DNA of 40,836 nucleotides. Origin: Nitrososphaerota archaeon. Lineage in GTDB: Archaea > Thermoproteota > Nitrososphaeria > Nitrososphaerales > Gagatemarchaeaceae. This document shows, one piece after another, positions 14,821-23,590 of the stretch (the stretch's first letter is position 1; every line of letters starts with the position of its first letter). Under the pieces are notes generated by a model. It ran no database searches and was not told the origin of the DNA. It worked only from the letters and a program-made list of their open reading frames with translations. The translations under genes were made by a program, and so were the position numbers. The stretch lies in the NCBI GenBank assembly GCA_027886885.1, contig JAPCJP010000014.1, positions 1 to 40,836 on the forward strand. Direction: 5' to 3'.

Positions 14821-16833
14821 TTGAGCGGTCCCGACATACTGGGCGAGTCCCTGCCGTTCGATGAGATGATCGAGCTGGTGGGATGGAAGAATTTTCACGC
14901 CGACTTGAACGACTACAAGGCGCTGCACTCCTCGAAGACCTCCGAGTACGTCAAGCACTGGGAGTCCGTCGCAAAGGAACTGGATTGGTTCACGCCGTGG
15001 GATACTACCCTGGGGGTCGGGGAGTATCCCCACGTCTACAAGTGGTTTGCCGGGGGCAAGATCAACCTCGCGTACCTCGCACTGGACCGCCACGTGAGGT
15101 CAGGGCGCAAAGACAAGGTGGCCCTCATCTGGGAGGGCGAGCCCGTGGACGAAAGCGGCAGGCCGAAGGAGGTCCGGAAGATCACCTACGGCGAGCTGTC
15201 GAAGGACGTCAACAGGATGGCGTACATCCTAACGGAGAGGTTCGGGCTGAAGACCGGGGACAGGATGGCGGTCTACATGCCCCTCATTCCTGAGGCTATC
15301 GTCACGCTCCTCGCGGCCGCAAAGCTCGGCGTCACATTCACCGTCGTCTTCAGCGGTTTCAGCGCGGAGGCACTCTCGAGCAGGATGAACGACTTGGGGG
15401 CGCGGGTCCTTGTGACTGCGGACGGGTTCTACCGGAGGGGCAAGAAGATATTCCTCAAGGAGATCGTCGACAAGGCGCTGGAGCAGACACCGACCATCGA
15501 ACACGTCGTCGTGGTGGGGAGGCTCGGCGAGAAGTGCGCCATGAAGCCCGGCCGGGACCACCTCTTCTCGGACCTCAGCGCCAGGCTTCCGGCCAACCCG
15601 GTGGTCGCCCCGGTGCACGTCGACAGCACCCACCCGCTTTACGTCCTCTACACCTCTGGTACGACGGGCAAGCCCAAGGGCCTGATACACGACACCGGAG
15701 GTTATGCGGTGCTTCTCCATGCGACGATGAACTGGGTCTTCGATATCCAGGACTCTGACATCTACTGGTGCCCCGCCGACATCGGGTGGGTCACGGGCCA
15801 CAGCTACGTCGCGTTCGGTCCCCTCATCGAGGGAGCCACGAGCGTGATCTACGAGGGGACGCTAGACTTCCCAGAACCGGACAGGTGGTGGTCCATCATC
15901 GAGAGGTACCGGGTTTCGATCTTCTACACGACTCCGACGGGGACCAGGACGCAGATGAAATTCGGAGACGATTTCGTGAAGAAGCACGACATTTCCTCGC
16001 TCCGTCTGATCCACAGCGTCGGGGAGCCGATCAACCCCTCGGCGTGGGAGTGGCTCTTCGAGAAGGTGGGAGGCCGGAGGTGCCCGGTGGGGTCCACATG
16101 GTGGATGACCGAGACCGGAGGCATCATGGTGAGCCATCTGCCCGGACTGATGCTGATACCCTTGAAACCTGGGACGAACGGCCTGCCCATCCCTGGGGTC
16201 GACGCCGACGTGGTGGACGAGAAGGGCACCCCAGTCGAGCCGGGAAAGAAAGGGTACATCGTGATAAAGAACCCGTGGCCTGGGATGCCTGGACCGCCGA
16301 CGGGGATGTGGGGGGACCCCGAACGGTTCGAAAAGGTCTACTTCAGTCGCTTCCCCGGCACGGACTACTTCTTCTGCGGCGATTACGCGGTCAAGGACAA
16401 GGACGGGTACATCTGGGTCGCGGGCAGGGCTGACGAGGTCCTCAAGGTGGCGGGGCACCGTCTGGGCACCTATGAGATAGAGTCGGCGATAGTCTCGCAC
16501 CCTGCGGCCTCAGAGGCGGCGGTGGTGGGGGTGCCCGACCAGGTGAAAGGGGAGGTGCCGATAGCCTTCGTGGTGCTCAAGCAGGGGCATGCCCCGGACG
16601 ACAAACTGAGGGCAGACATCAAGAAGTGGGTCCGGTCTAACTTCAGCCCCATCGCGGAGCCATCGAACGTATACTTCGTGAACAAGCTACCGAAGACGAG
16701 GAGCGGGAAGATAATGCGCCGCCTGGTAAAGGCGGTGGCCGAGGGCAAGTCCCTCGGCGACATCGCCACCCTAGAGGACGAAGCATCCATCACCGAAGTC
16801 AAGGAGGCCTACGAGAGCCTCCGCGTGACCTGA
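14821..16833 (+). CDS. acs: AMP-forming acetyl-CoA (or short acyl-CoA) synthetase
   Basis: The enzyme activates acetate or another short acid to its CoA thioester through an acyl-AMP. In the 670-residue protein the P-loop-like YTSGTTGKPKG begins at residue 277, STWWMTETGG forms the adenylate/carboxylate pocket (Acs usually has TWWQTETG, so Gln to Met), and GRADEVLKVAGHRLGTYEIE is the hinge. The catalytic Lys of KTRSGKIMRR is residue 630. The tryptophan pair favours acetate or another small acid, but propionate or 3-hydroxypropionate cannot be excluded. The start is uncertain: TTG 14821 follows the promoter, while ATG 14728 lies upstream of it and ATG 14866 inside the conserved N-terminus. It could feed acetyl units from the catabolic genes that follow. 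Confidence 0.9.
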   Translation: MSGPDILGESLPFDEMIELVGWKNFHADLNDYKALHSSKTSEYVKHWESVAKELDWFTPWDTTLGVGEYPHVYKWFAGGKINLAYLALDRHVRSGRKDKVALIWEGEPVDESGRPKEVRKITYGELSKDVNRMAYILTERFGLKTGDRMAVYMPLIPEAIVTLLAAAKLGVTFTVVFSGFSAEALSSRMNDLGARVLVTADGFYRRGKKIFLKEIVDKALEQTPTIEHVVVVGRLGEKCAMKPGRDHLFSDLSARLPANPVVAPVHVDSTHPLYVLYTSGTTGKPKGLIHDTGGYAVLLHATMNWVFDIQDSDIYWCPADIGWVTGHSYVAFGPLIEGATSVIYEGTLDFPEPDRWWSIIERYRVSIFYTTPTGTRTQMKFGDDFVKKHDISSLRLIHSVGEPINPSAWEWLFEKVGGRRCPVGSTWWMTETGGIMVSHLPGLMLIPLKPGTNGLPIPGVDADVVDEKGTPVEPGKKGYIVIKNPWPGMPGPPTGMWGDPERFEKVYFSRFPGTDYFFCGDYAVKDKDGYIWVAGRADEVLKVAGHRLGTYEIESAIVSHPAASEAAVVGVPDQVKGEVPIAFVVLKQGHAPDDKLRADIKKWVRSNFSPIAEPSNVYFVNKLPKTRSGKIMRRLVKAVAEGKSLGDIATLEDEASITEVKEAYESLRVT

Positions 16834-16888
16834 CCCGGCAGCGAGCCATAAACTAATAGAGCCTTGCTCTGCTTTGTGGGGGTAGGCT

Positions 16889-18001
16889 ATGGGAATCGGG
16901 ATGGCGAAGGAGGAGATCGATACACCAGCGCTTCTGATAGACTTGGATCTAATGGAGAAGAACATCGAGACCATGGCCAGCTACTATCGCAGTATCAAGG
17001 GCGCGGCGCTGCGCCCCCACCAGAAGGGACACCGGTTGCCGGTGATAGCGAAGAAGCAGATCAACGCCGGCGCGGTCGGTGTATCGATGACGTCGTTTGG
17101 CCTGGCTGAATTCTATGCGGAGAGTGGAATAGACGACATCCTGATCACGAGCGAGGTTCAGGGCCGAAACAAGATTGCGAGATTGTGTGGACTCTCCAGG
17201 CATGCTAACGTCACGGTGTCCGTCGACGACCTTGCGAATGCCAAGGAGATATCAGAGATGGCGCTGAGCATGGGGACCAGGGTCAATGTGGCCGCTGAGG
17301 TGTATCTGAGCGTCCTGAGCGCGGGAGTCGAACCGCGGATGATGAAGGACTTCGTCCGGGAAATCAGCAAGATGAAGGGTCTCAATTTCAGGGGACTGTG
17401 GTGGCACGAGCTCTTTGGGATTGAAGGTCCCGCTGAATTGCGCAAGAAGAACCACTATGCGGTGTTGGACACGATAGCGGACCTGAAAGCTGAGATTGAA
17501 GACTCTGGAATAGACGTTGAGCTCCTTAGCGGCGGCCACAGCTATACCTGGAGAATAACTCCCCAGTACGAGCGCATCCAGAACGTCGAGGTCCAAGTTG
17601 GCAGCTACGTCTTCAACGACTGGTGTTCCCATCAGGTCGAGGGACTGGACGTGTTCGACTGCGCTCTCACGGTCTTGACCAGGTGCATAAGCAGACCAAA
17701 GCCTGATGAGGCAATGTTCGACATCGGGACGAATTCATGCGCAAACGAATCTGGAGAGGACTACGGCAAGGTCGTCGGTCCCAGGTTCAAGGACGTCGAG
17801 GGCATGGACCAGGTTCGCCTGCGAGAGGAACACGGATTCGCGAACTGCAAGGACTCTTCCGTCGAGATTAAGACCGGACAAGCATACGAGGTCATCCCCC
17901 CGCACGCAGACACCACCGCAAAGATGCACGACAGGTACTATGGGATAAGAGATGGGAGGGTTGAGGTCATCTGGCCCAACTATGGGAGAGGTCTCTTCTA
18001 G
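16889..18001 (+). CDS. D-threonine aldolase/D-serine dehydratase-like PLP enzyme
   Basis: This fold-type III (alanine racemase-like) PLP protein of 370 residues starts IDTPALLIDLDLMEKNIE and has the family motif ALRPHQKGHR with the probable PLP lysine Lys46. The barrel strand LLSGGHSYTW and the C-terminal metal site VIPPHADTTAK follow. His339 and Asp341 form an HxD pair; as I recall, D-threonine aldolases use His/Asp and the eukaryotic D-serine dehydratases His/Cys, so aldolase chemistry on D-3-hydroxy amino acids is more likely. The ATG at 16889 has GGGGGTAGG just upstream; an AT-rich CATAAACTA near 16847-16855 may be its promoter. It stands before the M20 hydrolase and amidohydrolase, consistent with D-amino-acid or N-acyl-amino-acid breakdown. 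Confidence 0.75.
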   Translation: MGIGMAKEEIDTPALLIDLDLMEKNIETMASYYRSIKGAALRPHQKGHRLPVIAKKQINAGAVGVSMTSFGLAEFYAESGIDDILITSEVQGRNKIARLCGLSRHANVTVSVDDLANAKEISEMALSMGTRVNVAAEVYLSVLSAGVEPRMMKDFVREISKMKGLNFRGLWWHELFGIEGPAELRKKNHYAVLDTIADLKAEIEDSGIDVELLSGGHSYTWRITPQYERIQNVEVQVGSYVFNDWCSHQVEGLDVFDCALTVLTRCISRPKPDEAMFDIGTNSCANESGEDYGKVVGPRFKDVEGMDQVRLREEHGFANCKDSSVEIKTGQAYEVIPPHADTTAKMHDRYYGIRDGRVEVIWPNYGRGLF

Positions 18002-18019
18002 CATCGGGTCGCTCCAAGG

Positions 18020-18027
18020 CTTAAGTA
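18020..18027 (+). promoter_or_regulatory. TATA-like box for the M20 hydrolase gene
   Basis: CTTAAGTA is centred about 26 nt before the GTG at 18050, which supports both that start codon and leaderless translation. Confidence 0.55.
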
Positions 18028-18049
18028 CGGCAGCGCCGGTCTCTGACGC

Positions 18050-19306
18050 GTGTCCTTGAGGGACGCCGAGGAGAAAGTCCTAAGGAAAATCGACGAAACC
18101 CAAGTCGTGAACCTTACCCGTAGGATCGCCAGGGTGCTCTCACAAACCGGGCACGAAGAAGAGATGGCAGAAGTTTTTGTGGACGAACTAAAATCCCTGG
18201 GCTTCCAGACGGAGATCCTCGAGGTCACGAGGCACAGGCCGAACGTCATAGCGCGCCTTAAAGGAAGCAAGGAGGGTTACTCGCTCTTGTTCAACGGACA
18301 TCTGGACGGAGGCAGGAAGACCCCGCTACCGGGTTGGACCAAAGAGCCCTATGGCGGAGAACTATGTGACGGGAAGATCTATGGCGAGTTCGTGAGGGAC
18401 ATGAAAGGGGGCAACGCCGCGATGCTCATGGCGATGAACGCCCTCAAGGAAGCCGACCTCGAACTCAAGGGGGACGTGACACTGGCGCTGACGATAGGCC
18501 ACGCCGAGCACGGTCTTGGCGTTGAGCAGCTTGTGGAGAAAAAAGTCACGTCCGATCTTGCGATAATTGGGGAGCCTACGCAGATGAACGTCTGCATCAC
18601 TCACCGGGCCTGGATCGACATGGAACTGACCACGAGAGGGCTTCCGACGGCATATCACACGACTACCGCGGACAAGGGCGTGAACGCCATAGAGAAGATG
18701 TCCAAACTGATAGTGGCCATGAATGGCGTCAAGTGGAAACGACCCAAAGTCCCAACTGAGGTTGAAAGGTTGTATCCGAACCAGACGTGCTACTGGAACA
18801 TTGGAACAGTGGAGGGCGGATTCGAGGGATGGAACTCCAAGAGCATTGTCCCAAACTACTGCAAGGCCGGCCTGAACGTGAGACCGATGTATGGGAAAGA
18901 CTACGATGAAATGCTGGGAGAAATGAACGAGATCATAGCCCAAGTCAAGTCGAGCGATCCCAACGTCGAGGCGACACTGGACTACGTTCCGGGTTTCCCT
19001 CTCGATTATCTCTACATCCCATCCAGCTCTCCCCTGGTAAAGGCAAGCTCCGAGTCAATCCGACACGGAAATGGGAAGGCGCCCGACCTTGTAAAGTACG
19101 ACTGGACCACAGACGGTGGGATACTCCAGCGGAGGGCCAAGATGAAGGTCGTCGTCTGGGGGCCGTGCGAAGCACTGTACACCCCTCTTGGTCCTGACGA
19201 GTTCATCACGGTAAAGGAATTGATGGGCGCTACGAAATCATACGCGCTCGCGGCCACGAAGATAAGCACGAGAAACAAGCACGACTTCGACCGGGCCTAC
19301 AAATAG
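18050..19306 (+). CDS. M20-family amidohydrolase/peptidase, atypical metal site
   Basis: This 418-residue protein has the layout of ArgE/DapE-type deacylases, which cleave N-acyl amino acids with two zinc ions. Metal-1 ligands are visible: His84 and Asp86 in FNGHLDG, Asp117 in RDMKGG and Glu175 in IIGEPT. The general base equivalent is Glu153 in GHAEHGLG. However, the usual second Glu of the DEE motif is His154, and the C-terminal metal-2 His of AHxPDE is missing (segment ALYTPLGPDEF). So the second metal site is changed, pointing to one-metal catalysis, another metal, or a different reaction. Start GTG 18050 fits the promoter. The dimerisation/lid region around RGLPTAYHTTTADKGVNAIE is typical. 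The substrate is unknown. Confidence 0.82.
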   Translation: MSLRDAEEKVLRKIDETQVVNLTRRIARVLSQTGHEEEMAEVFVDELKSLGFQTEILEVTRHRPNVIARLKGSKEGYSLLFNGHLDGGRKTPLPGWTKEPYGGELCDGKIYGEFVRDMKGGNAAMLMAMNALKEADLELKGDVTLALTIGHAEHGLGVEQLVEKKVTSDLAIIGEPTQMNVCITHRAWIDMELTTRGLPTAYHTTTADKGVNAIEKMSKLIVAMNGVKWKRPKVPTEVERLYPNQTCYWNIGTVEGGFEGWNSKSIVPNYCKAGLNVRPMYGKDYDEMLGEMNEIIAQVKSSDPNVEATLDYVPGFPLDYLYIPSSSPLVKASSESIRHGNGKAPDLVKYDWTTDGGILQRRAKMKVVVWGPCEALYTPLGPDEFITVKELMGATKSYALAATKISTRNKHDFDRAYK

Positions 19307-19394
19307 GCCGAATTCGGTTTCTCTCCCGATGGGCACGGAACGCGTCTTCCGTAATTGGACCTGTGGAAGCCCTAGCCAAGAGCCAACGCATCAA

Positions 19395-19402
19395 GCTTAA
19401 AA
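19395..19402 (+). promoter_or_regulatory. TATA-like box for the amidohydrolase gene
   Basis: GCTTAAAA is centred about 25 nt before ATG 19423. This makes 19423 the start rather than the upstream in-frame codon at 19363. Confidence 0.5.
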
Positions 19403-19422
19403 CGGCTGCGACCTTCTCACTC

Positions 19423-20604
19423 ATGTTGTACGACCTCGTCGTAAAGGGCGGCAGGGTGATGGACCCGGCACAGGGGTTGAACGAGAGGAAGGACGTGGCG
19501 GTCTCAGGGGGCCGGGTCGTCGAGGTCGCTTCATCCATCTCGGCTTCGAATGCGCGACGCGTGCTGAACGCGTCCGGGAAGATAGTCACGCCTGGCTTCG
19601 TAGACCTACATGCGCACGTCGCCCTTGACGTGGCAAGACTATGCATCGACGCCGAGAGCGTCTGCCTCCCCTACGGCACGACCACCGTCGTGGACGCAGG
19701 CTCGACGGGCGAGCTCAACTTCCCCACTTTCAAGAGGTACATTATCGACAGATGCCAGACGAGAATACTAGCCTTTGTGAACGTGGAGTCCTTGGGCATG
19801 ATAGAGCTCACCGAAGAACCGCCAGACTATACCGATCAAGGATGGCCCGCCCTAATTTCTGCGGTGAACGACACCTTCGCACCTCTTTTTGCCAACCGGA
19901 AGAACCTCGCAGCCGTACTTCGGAGGTACAAGAAGAACGTAGTCGGGATAAAGTGGGCGCACCACGGACTTCCATTGCTGGAGATCGCTCGTTCGGTCGC
20001 GGACGACGTTGGATGCCCGATCATGGCCGAGAACGTCATGACCCCGGACTCGGTAAGATATCTTAAGCGGGGCGATATCATCACCCATCTCTACCTCCCA
20101 TCGTCTAAGGGCGTCAGGGGGCCCGGGAATGGCTTGAGACCCGACGGTGGCAAGCAGATCGTCGAGGAATTCCACAAGGCCAAAAGGAGGGGCGTCATCT
20201 TCGACATCGGCCACGGGAAGGGGAGCTTCTCATGGGAGGAGGCTACCATCGCGTTCAATGAGGGATTGAAACCCGACACGATTAGTACCGACCTCTGGAC
20301 GGGGAACGTGAACGGGCCCGTGTACAACATGCCCACGACAATGAGCAAGTTGCTTCACCTGGGCATGTCCCTCGAGGAGGTAGTCGACGCGAGCACAGCC
20401 AAGCCCGCGGCTGCCATCAATATGCGAGGCCTGATCGGCACGCTCAGGCCCGGGTCAATGGCCGACATGGCACTGGTGAGGGTCGTCGAGGGCAAACATC
20501 CGTTGGTCGACGTGAGAGGAAAGAGGAGATTGGCGGACCGACTGATCACGGTGACTGACGTGGTCAAGGGTGGAAGGATAGTCAATACCTTTTCTCGCGC
20601 CTAG
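19423..20604 (+). CDS. Amidohydrolase/deacetylase (dihydroorotase-like, EF_0837-type)
   Basis: A 393-residue metal-dependent hydrolase with the order LYDLVVKGGRVMDPAQG, the metal motif GFVDLHAHV (His63, His65), the probable carboxylated Lys177 in VVGIKWAHHG, GDIITHLYLP (His222), VIFDIGHGKGSF (His264) and STD (Asp290). The segment DIGHGKGSFSWEEA followed by STD resembles amidohydrolases described as deacetylases or N-acyl hydrolases near PLP enzymes. Where relatives usually have a metal His in PVMVHIG, this protein has Glu203 (PIMAENV), an unusual ligand if the alignment is right. It may deacylate an N- or O-acylated acid. The neighbouring aldolase and M20 hydrolase suggest a shared pathway, but each has its own promoter. 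Confidence 0.8.
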   Translation: MLYDLVVKGGRVMDPAQGLNERKDVAVSGGRVVEVASSISASNARRVLNASGKIVTPGFVDLHAHVALDVARLCIDAESVCLPYGTTTVVDAGSTGELNFPTFKRYIIDRCQTRILAFVNVESLGMIELTEEPPDYTDQGWPALISAVNDTFAPLFANRKNLAAVLRRYKKNVVGIKWAHHGLPLLEIARSVADDVGCPIMAENVMTPDSVRYLKRGDIITHLYLPSSKGVRGPGNGLRPDGGKQIVEEFHKAKRRGVIFDIGHGKGSFSWEEATIAFNEGLKPDTISTDLWTGNVNGPVYNMPTTMSKLLHLGMSLEEVVDASTAKPAAAINMRGLIGTLRPGSMADMALVRVVEGKHPLVDVRGKRRLADRLITVTDVVKGGRIVNTFSRA

Positions 20605-20696
20605 GCAAGGGACGACCCCGACCAACACCTTTGCGAGCGGGAACGCGCCGCGAGGACACCTCCGTATCTCGCGTCCCAAAAACTACTCTGCGCCAG

Positions 20697-20704
20697 CTTA
20701 AATA
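20697..20704 (+). promoter_or_regulatory. TATA-like box for the class V aminotransferase gene
   Basis: CTTAAATA predicts transcription from about 20727, giving a leader of roughly 12 nt before GTG 20739. Confidence 0.5.
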
Positions 20705-20738
20705 TCCTGAAGATTTCGAGCGCCCCGTGACCTGAGCC

Positions 20739-21842
20739 GTGCTCATGATTCCAGGACCCTCTGAGCCCGAGCCCGAGGTGCTGGCCGAACTTTCCCTCCC
20801 GATACTTCCTCACTATGGGGACAAGTGGATGGCGGTCTACCAAGACACGACTGCGATGGCGCAGAAGGTCTTCAGGACGAAGAACGAGGTCATCATCCTC
20901 CCGACTCCGGGACACCTCGCCGTCGAGATGGCCGTGGAGAACCTAGTGGATAAGGGTCAGGACGTCTTCGTGTGCGTCAACGGCTTCTTCTCGGAGACGA
21001 TTGTGGGTATGGCGAATGCGGTGGGGGCCCACCCCGTCATAATATCGAGCGGGCTGGGGACCGGTCCCACACTGGAACAGGTCAAGTCGGCCGTGGAGGC
21101 AAGGGGCGACCCTGCGGGCAAATCGATTTTCCTCGTGCAGAACGAGACCTCTACTGGTGCGGCGACCGACCCGGCCGACATATTCCGCTACGCCAAGAGC
21201 AAGGGGATGCTCACCGCCCTCGACTCCATCTCCGCGATCGGCGCCATGGATGTCCGCGTCGACGACTGGAAGGTCGACTATGCGATCGGTTATTCCAGCA
21301 AGGCCCTCGGGGGCGTCTTCGGTGCTCAGCCCATAGCCATCGGGGAGGAAGCCTGGAGGTCGGCGAAAGGGAAGGAGGGTAAGATAGGGAGCACGTTCCT
21401 CGATCTCAACGCTTGGAGGGAGGCGATAGACGTAGACTCCTCCTGGGGGCACCCACACCCGACCTCGATGCCGACCTCTGTGGTCGTCGCTCTGCGAAAG
21501 GCCCTATCCATGGCCATAGGGGAGGGACTCGAGAACCGCTATCGCAGGCATGCCGATGCCGCGAAGGAGCTGAGGGAAGGATTGGCCGCCCTGGGACTGG
21601 AGCTCTTCACGGACTCGCACTTCTATTCCAACGCCGTGACCGTCGCGAAGCTAGAAGGCAAGCTGAACGCCGAGTTCAGAGCGCGGCTCGTCAAGGACTA
21701 CGACATCATGATCGCCGGAGGTTTGGGGGAGCTCAAAGGAAAGATCATCAGAGTGGGCACGATGGGGAGCTCAGCCCGCCACGAGAAGGTGATGACGGCC
21801 CTGACGTCCTTCGGAGCCGTCCTCAAGCAACTGCGAGCCTAG
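20739..21842 (+). CDS. Class V aminotransferase (alanine/serine-glyoxylate type)
   Basis: This 367-residue PLP-dependent transaminase opens with MIPGPSEPEPEVL, typical of alanine-glyoxylate, serine-glyoxylate and related aminotransferases. TPGHLAVEMAVENL binds the phosphate region, NETSTGA and ALDSISAIGAMD (Asp162) are family motifs, and the PLP lysine is Lys188 in GYSSKALGG. It likely moves an amino group between alanine or serine and a 2-oxo acid; pyridoxamine-pyruvate or aminoethylphosphonate-type specificities cannot be excluded. GTG 20739 or ATG 20745 may start it. It converges on the HpcH/HpaI aldolase gene with only 13 nt between stops. Confidence 0.85.
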   Translation: MLMIPGPSEPEPEVLAELSLPILPHYGDKWMAVYQDTTAMAQKVFRTKNEVIILPTPGHLAVEMAVENLVDKGQDVFVCVNGFFSETIVGMANAVGAHPVIISSGLGTGPTLEQVKSAVEARGDPAGKSIFLVQNETSTGAATDPADIFRYAKSKGMLTALDSISAIGAMDVRVDDWKVDYAIGYSSKALGGVFGAQPIAIGEEAWRSAKGKEGKIGSTFLDLNAWREAIDVDSSWGHPHPTSMPTSVVVALRKALSMAIGEGLENRYRRHADAAKELREGLAALGLELFTDSHFYSNAVTVAKLEGKLNAEFRARLVKDYDIMIAGGLGELKGKIIRVGTMGSSARHEKVMTALTSFGAVLKQLRA

Positions 21843-21855
21843 GTAGCGCGCCGGT

Positions 21856-22614
21856 TCAGTTCCGCCCCGCTGTCGCGAGCATGGACTTGGCGCCGTTGAT
21901 CAGCTGTCTCACATCCGAGGCGAGCGAGACGAACCTGAAGCCCATCGCGAGGTCCCTCTCGATCTCTTCAGGAGAGGCCGCCATGACGCCAGCGGCCTTG
22001 CCCGCGGCTTCGCACGCCTTAACGACCTCCCTCAGCGCTTCGAGCACCCTCGGGTTCCCTCGGTCGTCCATGAGGCCGAGGGTCATCGTAAGGTCGGAGG
22101 GTCCCACGAAGGCGATGTCCACCCCTTCGACGGCGACGATCTCCTTGATGTTCTTCAATGCCTCGGGGGTCTCGATCTGGACTATCACAGTGGTCTGGTC
22201 GTTCGCTGTCCTGATGTAGCTACCCAGGTTCAGCCCATAGTCAGAGGCCTTCACCCCGGCCACACCCCTGATCCCCTTGGGGGGATACTTGCAGAGCCTC
22301 ACGACCTGCCGCGCTTCCTCTGCCGTGTTGACCATGGGTACGATCACTCCGTGGGCGCCGGCATCCAGCACGCTCTTGAAGAGGGCTTGGTCGATCTGTC
22401 CCACCCTGACCAGGGGTGTGACCTTGCTCCCGTTGAGAACCTGTATCATCCGCGAGACCGTCTCGACCGTTATGGGTGAGTGCTCCATGTCCAGGACGAG
22501 CCAGTCGAACCTCAAGTTCCTGAGGATGTCGACGACGTCGGGGCTTCCGGACGAGACCCAGGTCCCTATGGTCGTCTCGTGCGCCTTCAGCTTAGTCGTG
22601 AGAGTGCTCTCCAC
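21856..22614 (-). CDS. HpcH/HpaI-family class II aldolase
   Basis: The 252-residue protein belongs to the HpcH/HpaI aldolase group, which splits 2-oxo-3-deoxy-4-hydroxy acids to pyruvate and an aldehyde with a divalent metal. The key residues fall at nearly the same positions as I recall for E. coli HpaI: His45 in LDMEHSP, Arg70 in PLVRVG, Glu148 in VQIETPEA and Asp174 in GPSDLTMTLG. The start is GTG 22614, with GGAGGCGGAG upstream and only 2 nt after the stop of the FAH-family gene. The two are therefore one transcript, arranged as in hydroxyphenylacetate and deoxy-sugar-acid pathways. Whether the substrate is aromatic- or sugar-derived cannot be told. Confidence 0.9.
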   Translation of the reverse strand: MESTLTTKLKAHETTIGTWVSSGSPDVVDILRNLRFDWLVLDMEHSPITVETVSRMIQVLNGSKVTPLVRVGQIDQALFKSVLDAGAHGVIVPMVNTAEEARQVVRLCKYPPKGIRGVAGVKASDYGLNLGSYIRTANDQTTVIVQIETPEALKNIKEIVAVEGVDIAFVGPSDLTMTLGLMDDRGNPRVLEALREVVKACEAAGKAAGVMAASPEEIERDLAMGFRFVSLASDVRQLINGAKSMLATAGRN

Positions 22615-22616
22615 GA

Positions 22617-23489
22617 CTATCGCTCCGCCTCCACCGGGTTCCTCAGGGTCCCGATCCTGTCAATCCTCGCCTCCACCACGTCCCCCTGCTTCAGGAATGG
22701 CGAACCGGATCCCTCCGCGACGCCGCCGGGCGTCCCGGTGGAGATCACGTCTCCCGGTTGTAGCGTCGTCCCTATCGAGGCGTAGGAGACGAGGTCATCG
22801 ACCTTGAATATCATGTCCGCGGTGTTCGACGACTGTTTCTGCTCTCCGTTCACTGCGAGGGAGATCCCAAGCGTGTGTGGGTCTGGTATCTCGTCCCGCG
22901 TCACGAGCCAGGGCCCCAATGGGAAGGTCCCGTCCATGCCCTTCCCTTTGACCCAGTTCAGCCCTAGGCCGACGCTCGCTTTTTTCTGGAAGTCCCTCAT
23001 GCTTACGTCGTTCGAGACAGTATAGCCGGCCACATGGGCGTAGGCGTCATTCTTCGAGATGTCCTTACCTTTCTTTCCGATCACCACGGTCAGCTCGACC
23101 TCCCAGTCGACCCTCTGGGAAACCTTCGGGACGATGATGGGCTCGCCAGGGCCGATGAGCGCGTTCCGGAACTTTGTGAATAGGTAAGGGTTCTCGGGCG
23201 GTTTGATGTTCTCCTCCTTGCTGTGCCCCCAGTAGTTGACGCCCACCATGATGATCTTCTCTGGGTACATGACGGGACTCCGCAACCTGGCCGATGAGAG
23301 CGGCGTCCCCATGCCGCCAGTCAGCGCCGCCTCCGACCCTCTCACGACGTCCAGCAGACCTCCGTCCAGTATCTGGTCCACGCTGGGTACGTTCTCCTTG
23401 TTCGACCCCACGAATATGTCAAAGACCTGGTCGCCTTTGACCAATCCAGCCCTGACAAACCCGTCTTTCTCGTAATTTGCGAGCTTCAC
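22617..23489 (-). CDS. Fumarylacetoacetate hydrolase (FAH) family protein
   Basis: The 290-residue protein has the FAH fold, whose members hydrolyse, decarboxylate, isomerise or dehydrate acidic 2-oxo compounds. Motifs: MVGVNYWGHSKEE, metal ligands Glu130 and Glu132 in DWEVELTVVIG, Asp161 in SNDVSMRD, then KGKGMDGTFPLGPWLV and PGDVISTGTPGGV. The GTG at 23489 gives the common start KLANYEKDG and lies about 35 nt after a TATA-like box; a longer frame reaching 23591 would add 34 residues upstream of the promoter and was rejected. It is the first gene of a two-gene unit with the aldolase. A 2,4-dioxo-3-deoxy-sugar-acid hydrolase or aromatic meta-cleavage role is possible. Confidence 0.9.
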   Translation of the reverse strand: MKLANYEKDGFVRAGLVKGDQVFDIFVGSNKENVPSVDQILDGGLLDVVRGSEAALTGGMGTPLSSARLRSPVMYPEKIIMVGVNYWGHSKEENIKPPENPYLFTKFRNALIGPGEPIIVPKVSQRVDWEVELTVVIGKKGKDISKNDAYAHVAGYTVSNDVSMRDFQKKASVGLGLNWVKGKGMDGTFPLGPWLVTRDEIPDPHTLGISLAVNGEQKQSSNTADMIFKVDDLVSYASIGTTLQPGDVISTGTPGGVAEGSGSPFLKQGDVVEARIDRIGTLRNPVEAER

Positions 23490-23520
23490 GGTAAATCTCG
23501 GACTCGTCAATTTCGAGAAG

Positions 23521-23528
23521 CTATAAAC
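23521..23528 (-). promoter_or_regulatory. TATA-like box for the FAH-aldolase unit
   Basis: The minus strand reads GTTTATAG, predicting initiation near 23498 and a leader of about 10 nt before GTG 23489. Read on the plus strand (CTATAAAC) it could also serve the propeller gene. Confidence 0.5.
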
Positions 23529-23590
23529 TGTAACCCAGAATCTGAGAATCTTCGCAAGATGACGGAGTTCGTCGCCACGTTTAAGCGGCA

